From Isoetes taiwanensis (Eukaryota > Streptophyta > Lycopodiopsida > Isoetales > Isoetaceae), in NCBI GenBank assembly GCA_021234155.1, contig JAJEKV010000009.1, positions 10,980,546-11,044,545 of the forward strand: a stretch of DNA of 64,000 nucleotides, written 5' to 3'. The notes below the pieces were generated by a model that saw nothing but the letters and a program-made list of their open reading frames with translations, ran no database searches and was not told the origin of the DNA. Of the stretch, positions 20,655-30,314 are shown in pieces (position 1 is the first letter of the stretch; the number at the start of each line of letters is the position of its first letter). Made by a program: the position numbers and the translations under genes.

Positions 20655-20921
20655 CTAATGAAAGGGTGTGTCATGCTTTAACAAATTGGTTAAGGGCAAA
20701 GCCAACTGAGCAAAATTACGGACAAACCGTCGATAATAGCTACAAAGTCCCAAAAAGGAACGTACCTCAGTGACATTTTGTGGAACTGGCCAATTTTGCA
20801 CCACTTGCACTTTTGCAGGATCAACCTGAATACCTTTTCCAGAAACTACATACCCTAAATACTCAATTTGAGGCTGAAAGAAAAAAACGTTTCTTACGGT
20901 TGATTTGAAATTTTTGATCAC
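20655..20921 (-). CDS. Reverse transcriptase connection segment of the chromovirus
   Basis: [20 protein letters not shown] and [19 protein letters not shown] form the conserved end of Ty3/gypsy reverse transcriptase. The overlap with the upstream ORF at 20863-20921 is caused by an indel next to a run of seven A. The segment ends in a TAG where a Trp is expected (PFxW). Confidence 0.85.
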   Translation of the reverse strand: MIKNFKSTVRNVFFFQPQIEYLGYVVSGKGIQVDPAKVQVVQNWPVPQNVTEVRSFLGLCSYYRRFVRNFAQLALPLTNLLKHDTPFH

Positions 20922-22623
20922 GCAATGTGTTCAACACCTGACGCAAATGATCCATGTGCTCGATCTCATTTCTGCTATAAACCAAAATATCATCCAAAAA
21001 GACCACAACAAACTTGCCCAAAAAGGATCTCAAAACTCTACTCATCATGCGACAAAAGGTTGCAGGGGCATTAGTTAATCCAAAAGGCATAACTAAAAAT
21101 TCATAATGACCATAAGGTGTGCGAAAAGCTGTTTTATGAATGTCTGGTTCATGCACACGAATCTGATGGTAGCCAGATTTTAAATCTATCTTACTGAAGA
21201 TGGTGGCGCCCTTTAACTGATCCAGCAAGTCATCCACTCGAGGAATAGGATACTTATTCTTTATTGTGAACTTATTGAGGGCCCTATAATCAATACACAT
21301 ACAAAAAGAACCATCTTTTTTGTTAACCAAAAGAACTGGTGCTCCAAATGGTGAGCTACTTTCTCGGATCAAACCACGATCCAACAAATCTTGAACTTGG
21401 TTTTGAACTTCATCAAGCATAACTGGTGACATTCTGTAAGGATGTTTCACTATTGGTTCAGTTCCTGGAACTAACTCAATGCGATGATTTTCTGGTCGAT
21501 CAGGTGGCATCTCCACAACATCATCGTTAAACAATGCTTCATACTTATTAAGAAATTGCAAACGAGCACAGTCCAAATCATTAGTAACAGTGGTAGCTTG
21601 CTCAGGAGGAAAAATATATATAAGATAAACTCCTATGGCATGTCGCACACATCTTTTAAAAGCAGCTTGACTAATCATGATAGCAGGATTGGAAGATTTT
21701 ATACCTTTGAAAGTTACTCCATCGACAGTGACTTCGAGTGTCTTGTAATTTACTATAGGATCAATTTGTCTCCACCATGGAATTCCAAGTACGATGTCCA
21801 CTTTCCTCAAATTTGGAACCACCATAAAATCACGAGTCGTGACATAATCACCAAGTGCAAATTTTTGCTGTTGCACTTTTGCTGAACAAGAACCAAACAT
21901 GTTAGTACAAATGTCTGCTACTGTACGATTAGGAAAACGAATAGTAGGCAATCCCAAACGTTGAACAAGTTCTGAAGAAATGAGATCATGCGAGGTGCCA
22001 TTGTCCAATTGTACAACCACATGAGTGTGACCGATATGTCCATCAAATAACAATAGGTCATGAGAATCTGCGTCCCCTGGGATCTCGGTTGTGCCTGCAT
22101 TGGCCTTTTCCTTATCACCACCTCTCTTGTCATCACGTCCACCATGGTCACTACCACGGCTAGATCTTCCCCGCTTACCAACACGGCAATCACGAGCATA
22201 GTGACCTTGACGGCCACACTGGTAACATGCATCAGCTTCAGAGGTAGCAGGTAGTGGCCGTTTGCCCAATCGATCAAATACAGATCTTCTGGGACCATCA
22301 GATCTTCTTGGACCATCCCGATCACGAACCATGTCTACATTGTTTGCACGCATTCGAGGTGAAAACCTTCGCCTTTGTTGATGCTGGCGCTGCCTTGAAT
22401 TTGAACCTCGCGCAAGATCATCCTTCTCCATCTCTAATGCAGCTGTACGAGCATGTTGCAAAGTTCGAGGACGGCATAACTTCAACATATGTGAGTATCG
22501 GTACTTGAGAGCACCAATGAAACGAGTCTTAATCTCCCTTTTTGTTAATCCCGCCATTTGACTTAACAAAGTGTTAAATCTATTTGTGAAATCATCCACT
22601 GATTCATCAGCACGCTGCTTCAT
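20863..22623 (-). CDS. Gag nucleocapsid, protease and reverse transcriptase of the chromovirus
   Basis: A 586-codon frame. It has a capsid tail ([17 protein letters not shown]), an Arg-rich linker, one CCHC knuckle ([14 protein letters not shown]), and the protease active site as [14 protein letters not shown] (Asp-Asn-Gly rather than Asp-Ser/Thr-Gly). The reverse transcriptase has [47 protein letters not shown] and FLDDILVYS, with the Asp pair intact. It is in frame with the capsid at 22630-22845 across a single TGA. Confidence 0.93.
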   Translation of the reverse strand: MKQRADESVDDFTNRFNTLLSQMAGLTKREIKTRFIGALKYRYSHMLKLCRPRTLQHARTAALEMEKDDLARGSNSRQRQHQQRRRFSPRMRANNVDMVRDRDGPRRSDGPRRSVFDRLGKRPLPATSEADACYQCGRQGHYARDCRVGKRGRSSRGSDHGGRDDKRGGDKEKANAGTTEIPGDADSHDLLLFDGHIGHTHVVVQLDNGTSHDLISSELVQRLGLPTIRFPNRTVADICTNMFGSCSAKVQQQKFALGDYVTTRDFMVVPNLRKVDIVLGIPWWRQIDPIVNYKTLEVTVDGVTFKGIKSSNPAIMISQAAFKRCVRHAIGVYLIYIFPPEQATTVTNDLDCARLQFLNKYEALFNDDVVEMPPDRPENHRIELVPGTEPIVKHPYRMSPVMLDEVQNQVQDLLDRGLIRESSSPFGAPVLLVNKKDGSFCMCIDYRALNKFTIKNKYPIPRVDDLLDQLKGATIFSKIDLKSGYHQIRVHEPDIHKTAFRTPYGHYEFLVMPFGLTNAPATFCRMMSRVLRSFLGKFVVVFLDDILVYSRNEIEHMDHLRQVLNTLRDQKFQINRKKRFFLSASN

Positions 22624-22629
22624 GGTTCG

Positions 22630-22845
22630 TCACTGCTCCTGGACAATGTCCTTATAATTGTCTGGCGTAAATTCAGACCGCATAAGTTTCTTCATTCTAG
22701 CCCAAGTATTGATGGGTTTATTTGCTGCATTAGCAGCATCCACCTTCTGCTGCCACCATAATATAGGGTCCCCTTTTAATTGAGCCCGCGCCCAATACAA
22801 TTTCCGCTGGTCAGAGTACTCATGCTCGGAGAAGAAATTCTCCAT
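22630..22845 (-). CDS. Gag capsid segment of the chromovirus
   Basis: MENFFSEHEYSDQRKLYWAR, then LKGDPILWWQQKVD and WARMKKLMRSEFTPDNY match the retrotransposon Gag capsid domain. The frame ends in TGA at 22630-22632 and continues in the same frame into the 586-codon ORF, so the stop is probably a point mutation of a sense codon. Confidence 0.88.
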   Translation of the reverse strand: MENFFSEHEYSDQRKLYWARAQLKGDPILWWQQKVDAANAANKPINTWARMKKLMRSEFTPDNYKDIVQEQ

Positions 22846-23246
22846 CTTAGCGAGCCATCGGAGTAAGGATGCACCTCGCGCTTCCCATAGAAGTAATCCA
22901 ACTCCACCTTTGGATCCTTAGGCTTTTTCTCCTTCATAGTGCCATCATCATTGTCTTGGTCCAACTTTTGCACCAAAAGCTTTTGTAATAACTCATTTTG
23001 CTTCACAAGCAAACGAGTCAGGCTATCTCGAGATGTTTTCTTCTTAGTTTTTTTCATCATAGTTCTAGCAGGATTAATAGGTTTTACAACTTGCTCTTCT
23101 GACTCTCCATCGTCATCCAAATTATCGTCCATAAGAACATCTTTCCTCTCAACAGAATTATCTTCCTCAACCGGAATTCCATCCAAATCTTCTTCCACAA
23201 TCTTCTCAACAGCAGCACGCTTCAGACTTTTTGCCTTCTTCGCCAT
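22776..23246 (-). CDS. Gag N-terminal segment of the chromovirus
   Basis: The start codon at 23246 gives MAKKAKSLKRAAVEKIVEED, an acidic stretch, then KKTKKKTSRDSLTRLLVKQN, which may form a short coiled coil, and VELDYFYGKREVHPYSDG. A one-base shift near 22850 moves the reading to the next Gag frame. The lysine-rich start is common in plant Gag proteins. Confidence 0.85.
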   Translation of the reverse strand: MAKKAKSLKRAAVEKIVEEDLDGIPVEEDNSVERKDVLMDDNLDDDGESEEQVVKPINPARTMMKKTKKKTSRDSLTRLLVKQNELLQKLLVQKLDQDNDDGTMKEKKPKDPKVELDYFYGKREVHPYSDGSLRWRISSPSMSTLTSGNCIGRGLN

Positions 23247-23268
23247 ATCCGCTCACCGTCAAGATCGA

Positions 23269-23286
23269 TTCACGTTGGGTTCACCA
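23269..23286 (-). promoter_or_regulatory. Primer binding site of the chromovirus
   Basis: One base inside the 5' LTR the minus strand reads TGGTGAACCCAACGTGAA. It starts with TGG, the complement of a tRNA CCA end. It is not the initiator-Met site (TGGTATCAGAGC) common in plant LTR elements. I cannot name the tRNA. Confidence 0.7.
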
Positions 23287-23287
23287 C

Positions 23288-23829
23288 TTTTACGAATAAG
23301 GGCAAAAAGGCAATTGAAAGAAGGATATACTTGGCAAACACAAGCGTTAAAGTGGATTGTTTATTCAATAAAGTGAATAACAGAGAACAACAGGAGTAAA
23401 GAAATAGTCCAACCGCCCGACCACGGAACTACCACTTCAAAATAATGAAGTAAACCGTTAGGAGCTCCCAAGACTCCGCTGCTAGTCCCTTCCCTGAACT
23501 ATGATGCAATCCGAGCAAAGCCAATCTTTTAGGAGACAACCAATGATGCCACATTATTCCCCCAACATGTTCTTATAAACCATCAAGGATCTATTCTCGT
23601 CCTCTCATGTATTATTAGCTCTGACTCCTGTAATACACCAGACTAAGATTAGCATCATCTATTCTTTAAACTCCTCCAATCATAGATAACCAATAATAGA
23701 GTAGCTAATTCTATTTCTATGGTGCACTATGATTGGCATGACAATTAGAATAGCTAATTCTAATGCCATGGTTGTATAAAAGTCTGGACTTTCTCATAAC
23801 ATTCTAACTTTTAGAATGTATTCGTAACA
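23288..23829 (-). repeat. 5' LTR of the chromovirus
   Basis: 542 bp, colinear with 18164-18705. TATA (minus) lies near 23572-23581 and would start the genomic RNA. It is followed by the target duplication GTATA at 23830-23834. Confidence 0.95.
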
Positions 23830-24478
23830 GTATATTCACAAGAGGGGAGGCCCACTTCAGCAGTTAAATCCCTACCACTTCAAGATCTCTATTATCTCTA
23901 AAATAGGCTCACGCAAAAAGAAGGCCTGATCAATATTTGGAAATGATGATCAGATGGGCAGAACTGTGAGGCACGAGGAAAATGAAGGCCAACAGCTCAG
24001 CAATAATGCATCTGTCTGGAAGCCTTGCAATGAAGGGAGATTATTCAGCTACTGATCTGTGCTCTCTTAAGCAAGGGGGGTTCACATAGTTATAGCCGTA
24101 CAATTCATGTGAGTGACCCAAAAGGGTTTATTTTGGACTTGAACCATACATATACTCTTACCGAGGGGGCTTTTTTTAGGTGACTCTGGTTCAATATGTG
24201 GCTGAAATGGGGGTTTTTGGAAGATTTCTAAGGCGTATACAAGGGGGTTTTCGGCGACCCCTTGCATGCACATGTGGTACCCCTATATGATAGGTGCACC
24301 CCCCGGGCTCTTAAGTGGATGATGCAAGATAAGATTATCTACTCTTATTAACTAATTTGGAGGCAAGAAAGAATGCAGAAAAGCACAAAGATAATAAGCA
24401 CATAACTTGACATACCTGAATTCGGAATTTCCTTACAAGGCTGGACAAGAAGGAGGTCCTTTATTAGCTAGCAAGCAC

Positions 24479-24515
24479 TGAGAAAGAGCTCGGCATGCTA
24501 CAAATCCTCCTAAGC
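24479..24515 (-). CDS. KAS gene exon, GLGGFVACRALSQ segment
   Basis: A 37-nt minus-strand exon is bounded by an acceptor (TTTTGCAG before it) and a donor read as TCTCA then GTGCTTG. It encodes LGGFVACRALSQ, with the Gly completed by the previous exon's last base. This continues the preceding exon exactly as in plant beta-ketoacyl-ACP synthase. The next exon should start with the rest of the Gln codon followed by RN; I could not find it. Confidence 0.7.
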
Positions 24516-24756
24516 CTGCAAAAGCTTTAGATGTAAATGGTAGGAAAATCGGCAAAACATTTACAAAAGCACAAAATCAACAGAGACATTACAACATGGC
24601 AGCAAGAACTTATGGTTCCTGGTTGTCATCATCGCGTTCCTTTTGCATAGACATTGTTCTATTCAGTCCTAAGTGATATTTCAGGCGAGATAAAAGATGA
24701 ACAAGCTAAAATGCCAAGCCAAATAAGACAAACAAAAATAGAAATACCATTCTTAC

Positions 24757-24802
24757 CTATTGGAATGATCGCAGCATCAGATCCACCTGACAACATGATG
24801 TC
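24757..24802 (-). CDS. KAS gene exon, IIPIG segment (beta-ketoacyl-ACP synthase)
   Basis: A 46-nt minus-strand exon between TTTTGCACAG and GTAAGAATGG encodes DIMLSGGSDAAIIPI plus the first base of Gly. The GGSDAxIIPIG wording is the conserved segment of plastid beta-ketoacyl-ACP synthases, and Ser-Asp rather than Thr-Glu is nearer KAS II (FAB1/FabF type) as I remember the families. The enzyme elongates acyl-ACP in fatty acid synthesis. Phase agrees with both neighbouring exons. Confidence 0.75.
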
Positions 24803-24875
24803 CTGTGCAAAACGAAACAGATAATATAAAAATTCTATCAAGAAACTCACATGTCTATTCAAGACCCGAACTTAC

Positions 24876-24899
24876 GGCTTCTCCTCGTATTATATGATT
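24876..24899 (-). pseudogene. KAS gene exon remnant, NHIIRGEA segment
   Basis: Eight codons (NHIIRGEA) end in a donor (GCC then GTAAGTTCGG) and join the next exon in phase. Upstream of the Asn codon the sequence goes straight into TAA with no acceptor. The expected active-site region with its Cys (TACATS) is absent from the following kilobase. A partial repeat of the surrounding sequence at about 24903-24950 (TTTATAAATCTGGTA and GTAAGTTCGGG recur) suggests that a local duplication with deletion destroyed the exon. The locus is therefore read as a remnant, or a Helitron-captured piece. Confidence 0.6.
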
Positions 24900-24949
24900 T
24901 TACCAGATTTATAAACCCGAACTTACGACTACCAGATTTATAAATGCAG

Positions 24950-26480
24950 ATAAGAAAATTGTATCCTAGCTTCAAGTGCAAAGATTCGTGGTTTTGCAAA
25001 AACAAAACATATAAGTATCTGACCAAAAAGAAATGGCTCAGAGTGGACTCTGTTTAAGAAGTGCAAAGATTAGAGGCTGAAGATAAGCCCAAACACTTCC
25101 GTAGCTGCCGTTTCTACTTCTAGCTGAACCAAGAAAGCTTAGACGTCATAGATGGTTACCAGATTCAGGCGCTCATTCCTCGCTGCTCTAAATCGATGCC
25201 CTATCCCTAGTTTTTTTTTGCTATGGTAAAAAAAATAATAATAAAAGCATTGGCCTTCGAATAGGTAAGATTATCTATTTACTTATCTACTTATCTACTT
25301 ACTTAGTCTTCTTTAAAATTTTAAGCACTTCATGAGCAATATTTTTTTGAGATGATCGAACCCCTCAAGGAAGTTAAAGGTAATAGTGGCCCATTGAAGT
25401 TAAGTTTTTGCTAGACCTAAGTCGTTGATCTAGGGGGCAATGAATAAGATATTCCTACCTTGAACCTTAAGCCTGAAAAACCCTTAAACTTTGTCATTGA
25501 GATGAACCTATGCTAGATATGGTGAGGTAAATAATCATTGGTTTGAACTATTCTAAATGAATGAACTAATTAGCCTGGGTGCAGATAATGACACATGAAT
25601 AGAATAGAATAGAGCATTATCAAGCATTACGAGCCATAATTTTGGGTGTACTTGTTAGTCTAACATTGTCAGTTGAGCATTGAGGACATGGAGATTGTCA
25701 TGCAGGATATTGTTTTGGGAAATATTCTTATTTTATAAATGCATGGAGCAACCTAAGGTTTTAGGTAAAGGGGTATTTAAAAAGGGGAGGTGGATTGTGG
25801 GTGCATGTGAGTGCTGGAATGACTAAGCATTATTTTCATTTGATTGGGTTAATGAAACAGTTTCTTTTCAATCAATTTTTGCTCTAGAGTAAAGAAGTAA
25901 GGAGGTAACTGTGATTGCAGCATAGAAGCCAAATCAGTATAAGATCTTATAAGCAGATGGTAAGTTTACTAGCCTAAGAAAAACCTTTCAAAGCAGATAT
26001 TCAAGTGACTAGCTTTGGGAAAAGTTTGAAACCTTTCAAAGCAGATGGTCAGGTGACTAGCTTTAGGAAAAGGTGGTTATTCCTGCAAGGCAATGATCGA
26101 GTACGATCAGTCTTGAGATGGGAAGAAAAGGGAAAAATTTGGGGTTTGGCACACCCATGCGATGGATGGCCATTTTTTCTTTTCGGGAAGGGTGCTTTTT
26201 TTTTTTTTACCTACTCAAAAAATCATGTCGCGACATTGGTGCTGGTAAGGTGCTGATACCTGTCATCAAATTTTTTCGACGGCCCTTCACGTTTCGTCAA
26301 GCACTTCACCCGCCATAGCCAGCCTTGAGCGAGAGTCAAGATCCATCATTCCTGCTATTTTTGGCCAAGTCATCGATCCCAAAATTTTAGTTTGCAATCT
26401 CCAATTCAAATTGGAATTTCCCCGCCCAATTCAAATGCTGCACCTTCAGAATTATGCTGTTTCAGCGTTTCTTGAAGCAC
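24950..26480. other. Intergenic stretch with simple repeats
   Basis: No gene recognised. A CTTATCTA-type run is at 25268-25310 and a 48-bp tandem repeat at 25981-26076. The last 200 bp precede the first Tnp1 reading frame and may hold its promoter, but no convincing TATA box was identified. Confidence 0.5.
25981..26076. repeat. 48-bp tandem repeat, two copies
   Basis: AAACCTTTCAAAGCAGAT starts both units, at 25981 and 26029, and GACTAGCTTT recurs in each. A third, more diverged partial unit precedes them (AAGCAGATGGTAAGTTTACT near 25951). Confidence 0.85.
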
Positions 26481-26484
26481 AGCT

Positions 26485-26784
26485 ATGGTTCTTGAGTTGA
26501 GAGATGAATTCCTTGCTTCTGTGTCCAAGCATTGTGTGCAATTTGATGCCCGGAGAATGCTGGTAGGCATGCAAGAGTTCGTCAACAATTCCAAGCGATT
26601 TCTGGAGTGCTGTTCACAATTTGCAGAAAATTACCTCGAAGAATCACCTACACAAATCGAAGCTGGTACTCACATTTCATCTGAAACAGTGGATTTCACA
26701 AGGAATGAAGAAACTACATATGAAGTCGAAAATTCAGATCAAGAATTCCATCATGAAGATGAAAGACAAGGTAGTCCTTGTTAA
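26485..26784 (+). CDS. Possible 5' exon of the Tnp1 gene, unknown function
   Basis: A 99-codon frame with an alpha-helical, Cys-containing N-terminal half (HCVQFDARRMLVGMQEFVNN) and an acidic second half (VENSDQEFHHEDERQ). It lies on the same strand as the transposase 360 bp downstream. Small ORF pieces between them (26856-27070) are acidic too and may be further exons. No domain recognised. It could equally be a separate small gene. Confidence 0.4.
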   Translation: MVLELRDEFLASVSKHCVQFDARRMLVGMQEFVNNSKRFLECCSQFAENYLEESPTQIEAGTHISSETVDFTRNEETTYEVENSDQEFHHEDERQGSPC

Positions 26785-27145
26785 ATGCTTCTGCTATTAA
26801 ATTGCTGAATTTTTTTGTTCTAAATTGCTGATTGATGTAATGTACTGCTTTCAGTGGAACAGAATTCATTCAATGGTGCTGAATTTATGGACTTTGAACA
26901 TGATTTCAACATGTCGAGTATGCAATTTAAATTTGTTACTTGGTTTATAAAAACTAAACTGACATGCTAAAATTACAGGAGAATATGGTGGAATCTCATT
27001 TGAGGATGCTGAAGTTATGGATGTTGGCAATGCTGTAGAGGTTGGATCTGACTGTCATAATACAGGTACTTGCTATAATAGAGGTATTTGCATTGATAAA
27101 TTTCGTTCTGACTGTAGTTAGAATTGTTTCATTAATGTAGGTGCT

Positions 27146-27855
27146 ATGAACCATGCAGTGCTTGCAAACCAAGAGAATTATGAAGCCGCTTTCAAAAAAA
27201 GACAGGCCGAAATAAGGAGGATTCAAAGACAGAAGAAAAGAGAAATGGATGCTGCAACTGGCAACTTAGGTGCAGTTGCAAATGATGCTACTGTTGGTAA
27301 GAAAGGTTCATTCAGCAGTTGGAAGAAAAGAAAGTTGTCAAAAGAATTAGGCAAGCTTGTGAACGAATTGTGTGAGAATGCTACATCTGAAGAAAGAGTG
27401 GAAATTCTAGGGGGTGCTAGAAAGTGGATACCTGAACTAGATCTCTCAAACAGTAAAGAATTAAACACAACGAAAACAATCATTAACAATTTGAGGGAGT
27501 CTTTTGCAGCTCATAAGTATTCAAAAAATACAGATGTGTGGAGAGCAAGAAGTGCTGCAATGACTTTTACAGTCAATGGTGAAACTAACAAGTCTGCTTT
27601 TGCCAAGCAAATGAATCAATAGGAAGATTGTGTCAATTGCGAAATAGAAGATTGGTCAGAGCATGGTAGTGGACCATGGTCCATGTTCAAGAAGAATACT
27701 AGATGTGACAGACTCTCTTATGATGAGAGGAAACTAATAGTTGACTTTTGGAGAGATAACACACGAGTGTCTCCATGCAAAAAACATGTTATAAGGATTA
27801 GAGTGGCTAAAGGATTCAAGATCATGCATCCATTACACTTCCCGGAGGATACTCA
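27146..27855 (+). pseudogene. Tnp1 N-terminal part, with one in-frame TAG
   Basis: The frame encodes a basic helical segment (KRQAEIRRIQRQKKREMDA) and a Lys-rich stretch (SSWKKRKLSKELGKLVNELC). It meets TAG at 27620 after NQ, then continues open with CDRLSYDERKLIVDFWRDNT, RVSPCKKHVIRIRVAKGF and MHPLHFPEDTQ. The helix-rich SYDERKLIVDFWRDNTRVSP block is a conserved N-terminal part of this transposase-like family as I recall it. The TAG is most simply a CAG with C changed to T. An intron probably starts at the GTTAGT at 27856. Confidence 0.6.
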
Positions 27856-27996
27856 AAGTTAGTTTGATTGCACATCTTTGGATGATGTTACAATTCTTTG
27901 TAATTGCCGTAATTCTTGTAATTATGTCAGAATTGTTTGAATTGTCGTAATTTTGTGTCTGCTTTTTGCGTGTTTCATTTTACCGGCGTTTGAAGG

Positions 27997-28407
27997 GAGT
28001 ATCCTAAGTTTGAGGTTTCTTTCTCGCTTTTTCATGCCTTGAAACCCCTTTATGTCGAAAGTAAAGGGACGAGAGACATGTTTGTTGTGTGTATCATATG
28101 AGAGCAGATTTTATTCGACACGCAATTAACAAAGTAAGACATGATGAAAAATTCATGGTCCAAATTGTAAATGCACGTGTGAAGTTGTGGTCCCGGACCA
28201 ACATGCATGGCAAGGAAGAGCACCTATCGTCCAACAAGTGAGCTTTGGAGGTCTCTTGTTTGTCCAAGAGATGAAAGTGAAGAATGGTATGCACATGACC
28301 GCCTAACTCTCAAGTGTAATAAGTGTGGACCTAGCAAGTCGCCAACATGTCCAAAAAGAAGTGAATTTCAAAAATGGTGTGCGGTGGAGTGGAAGACATA
28401 TGACAAG
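27997..28407 (+). pseudogene. Tnp1 zinc-binding region
   Basis: The first part reads EYPKFEVSFSLFHALKPLYV and then CVYHMRADFIRHAINKVRHD. After a one-base shift it continues as ELWRSLVCPRDESEEW and LTLKCNKCGPSKSPTCPKRS, ending EWKTYDK at a donor (AAG then GTACTAAG). The Cys spacing suggests one or two zinc-binding sites. Tnp2 has a comparable Cys/His stretch. An intron of about 60 bp with a T-rich acceptor (28461-28470) follows. Confidence 0.6.
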
Positions 28408-28470
28408 GTACTAAGATTGTTCTTTGCTTTTTATGCTTCATTATCGTGTAGCTTTATTTTTTTTTTTCAG

Positions 28471-29340
28471 ATTTGTTGTAGATATATGAATCAGAGAAGA
28501 ACCCGATGGCAAAGGAGATTATAAGTTGGGAAAAAAACCGGTCACTAAACCGGTTTACAAGACCACAAGTCTTTACGATATTTTCCGAATGCCGAATGTT
28601 GTTGAAAGAATTCATTCCACACAACTATGAGGCTAGATGGCAGGCCGAGGCAATTCAAGGAGTGTTTGGAAACATTTCCAAAGGATGCAATAGTTTCAAA
28701 GATGATTGATTTTGTTGAAAATTACGACTTCAAGATTCACAAGAAATTCAAAGCCTCCATTGGAGGAATGATCGATCACACAATTTTAGTGCATATATCA
28801 TATAGACATGCCACCAAAAGTGATGACCCTAAATTGGATGAAGATGAGAGAAGAATCATCAAAGAAACTCACTTCTACATTTCGGATGACCGGAACATGA
28901 CACTTTGTTTATGCAACATTGTTTGAACAAATCATGCGGCATTTTTGTCCGAAGAAACAAATCAAGTATAGCGCACATATTGTTTGGTCCGATGGATGTT
29001 CTAGCCAATGGAAAGGAAGTAGAACATTTTACTTTCTAGGAAGAAATTATCAAACTGGTGGCATCCCAATAACTTGGAATTATTTTGCTTCTTATCATGG
29101 GAAAGGTAACTTTCATTTTCAAGCACCTAGAGTTAATGTTCATTTCCAACACTAATCTGATAGAGAAACAATGAACATGATGGTCTTTGGAGCTGTCATT
29201 AAGAGAGCCCCTAACTCATGAGATGTTAAAACGAAATTACAGCCACTTAGAAATGCACATGATGTAGTGGTTTTTTGCAAAAACATTTCAAAGACAACAT
29301 GACAATGGAAGGCAAGGGCGGATACAGTGTCTTTCATTGA
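28471..29340 (+). pseudogene. Tnp1 catalytic region (DDD transposase-like)
   Basis: Three conserved acidic sites are visible. Asp at 28708 is in MIDFVENYDF. Asp at 28991 is in HIVWSDGCSSQWKGSRTFYF. Asp at 29179 is in EHDG, reached across a 58-bp intron (donor after HGKG at 29105, acceptor at 29163). Between the first two are TILVHISYR and ETHFYISDDRN. The order DFAENY-like, SDG-x-SSQ, HGKG-x-x-DG defines a transposase-like RNase H-fold family known from unnamed plant and animal proteins. It would cut and join DNA ends. Several one-base shifts interrupt the frame. Confidence 0.7.
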
Positions 29341-29517
29341 ACTGCTGGATTTTTATACATTCCAATTTGTTGAGCTTGTGAATGCTTGTGTTTGATGATT
29401 TTTTGGGAAGTTGGCATAGGAGATGTTGATAGAAGTGAAAGGTATAATTGTGCAACTCTATCCGGCTCTAGCAAATTTCATTCCATCGGGCCTACTCAAA
29501 GAACCTGACCCACTCAA

Positions 29518-30144
29518 GTGGCACATATGAACTTCACATGTTTCGCCATAACTCTTTGGTTAGGGAAATATGCAAAGTGTCCCTACATTGCTAGAATAGG
29601 CACATGGTCATACTCAATTAAAACCTATGGGTGGCGGGCTATGTTGAGGAAGTTGTTGAAGGCCCCGGTTTTGAAGGAGATCATGAGTGGAAATCGATAT
29701 CATTGTTTGTTGGAGATAACTTTGTTTGTCAATGCCGAGCCTAACAACAAAGAAAAAGTAGACTTTTATATTTTAAAATGCACTAGAACAAAGCATGTTA
29801 TAGAGAAAGCATACAAGGATCCATGGGGGAAAAAGTTTGGTAGGAATGAAGTAGTTGTTACTGGAAAATATTACAAGTTAATTAATGGTAACTTGTATGA
29901 ATTGCTAGAACATGATCCAGAGTGCAGTGTATACAGCCATTTGGTTTTGGCTGTTAATTTTGATATGACCAGATTGAGGAACAATCTGTTTCAGCTCCCT
30001 GACATTGTGGAAGATCAAATTATGGATAGCTTGCATCAAAGCACATCCATTTATGCCCAAGAAGTTTTAGAGTCTAAAGGAAATAAGCTGAAAGGAAAGA
30101 AGAAATCAAAAGCAAAAGCAGCAAAAGGCAAAGATGCTTTGTGA
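29518..30144 (+). CDS. Tnp1 C-terminal domain
   Basis: A 208-codon frame contains CLLEITLFVNAEPNNKEKVD, FYILKCTRTKHVIEKAYKD, EVVVTGKYYKLINGNLYEL and CSVYSHLVLAVNFDM. It ends in a Lys-rich tail (KLKGKKKSKAKAAKGKDAL), which could serve nuclear entry or DNA contact. The VVVTGKYY block recurs as a VIEGMYYKK block at the C-terminal end of Tnp2. It may be a chromatin-reader-like module, but I cannot name it. This is the least damaged part of the gene. Confidence 0.65.
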   Translation: MAHMNFTCFAITLWLGKYAKCPYIARIGTWSYSIKTYGWRAMLRKLLKAPVLKEIMSGNRYHCLLEITLFVNAEPNNKEKVDFYILKCTRTKHVIEKAYKDPWGKKFGRNEVVVTGKYYKLINGNLYELLEHDPECSVYSHLVLAVNFDMTRLRNNLFQLPDIVEDQIMDSLHQSTSIYAQEVLESKGNKLKGKKKSKAKAAKGKDAL

Positions 30145-30227
30145 TTCAAACTGTAAATTGTAAACCAATTTGTAAATTGTGAACCATATTGTAAATTGTA
30201 AATCATATTGTAAATTTGTAGGATCAT

Positions 30228-30290
30228 AATTCATAATTCATAATTCATAATTCATAATTCATAATTCATAATTCATAAATTGTTGTCATA
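30228..30290. repeat. Heptamer repeat (ATAATTC)n
   Basis: About eight or nine tandem ATAATTC units lie just before the LTR-RT2 insertion. Together with the ATTCATATGTA-rich minisatellite at 41340-41790 on the other side of the element, this shows that LTR-RT2 inserted into an AT-rich repeat tract. Confidence 0.9.
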
Positions 30291-30314
30291 ATTCATATGT
30301 AATCAAATTGGTTG

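Larger units (their letters stand above)
18164..23829 (-). mobile_element. Chromovirus (Ty3/gypsy with chromodomain)
   Basis: 5,666 bp between two 542-bp LTRs, flanked by the 5-bp duplication GTATA (18159-18163 and 23830-23834). Coding order on the minus strand is gag, protease, reverse transcriptase, RNase H, integrase and chromodomain. LTRs differ at only about ten places, so insertion is recent. The polyprotein is interrupted by a few frameshifts, one of them in a homopolymer, and by Trp-to-stop changes. It lies on the downstream side of the KAS exons. Confidence 0.95.

Noticed and set aside
24479-24899. Functional KAS gene
   Set aside because: The first visible exon has no acceptor, the active-site exon is not found upstream, and later exons are not found downstream. 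A remnant is the safer reading.
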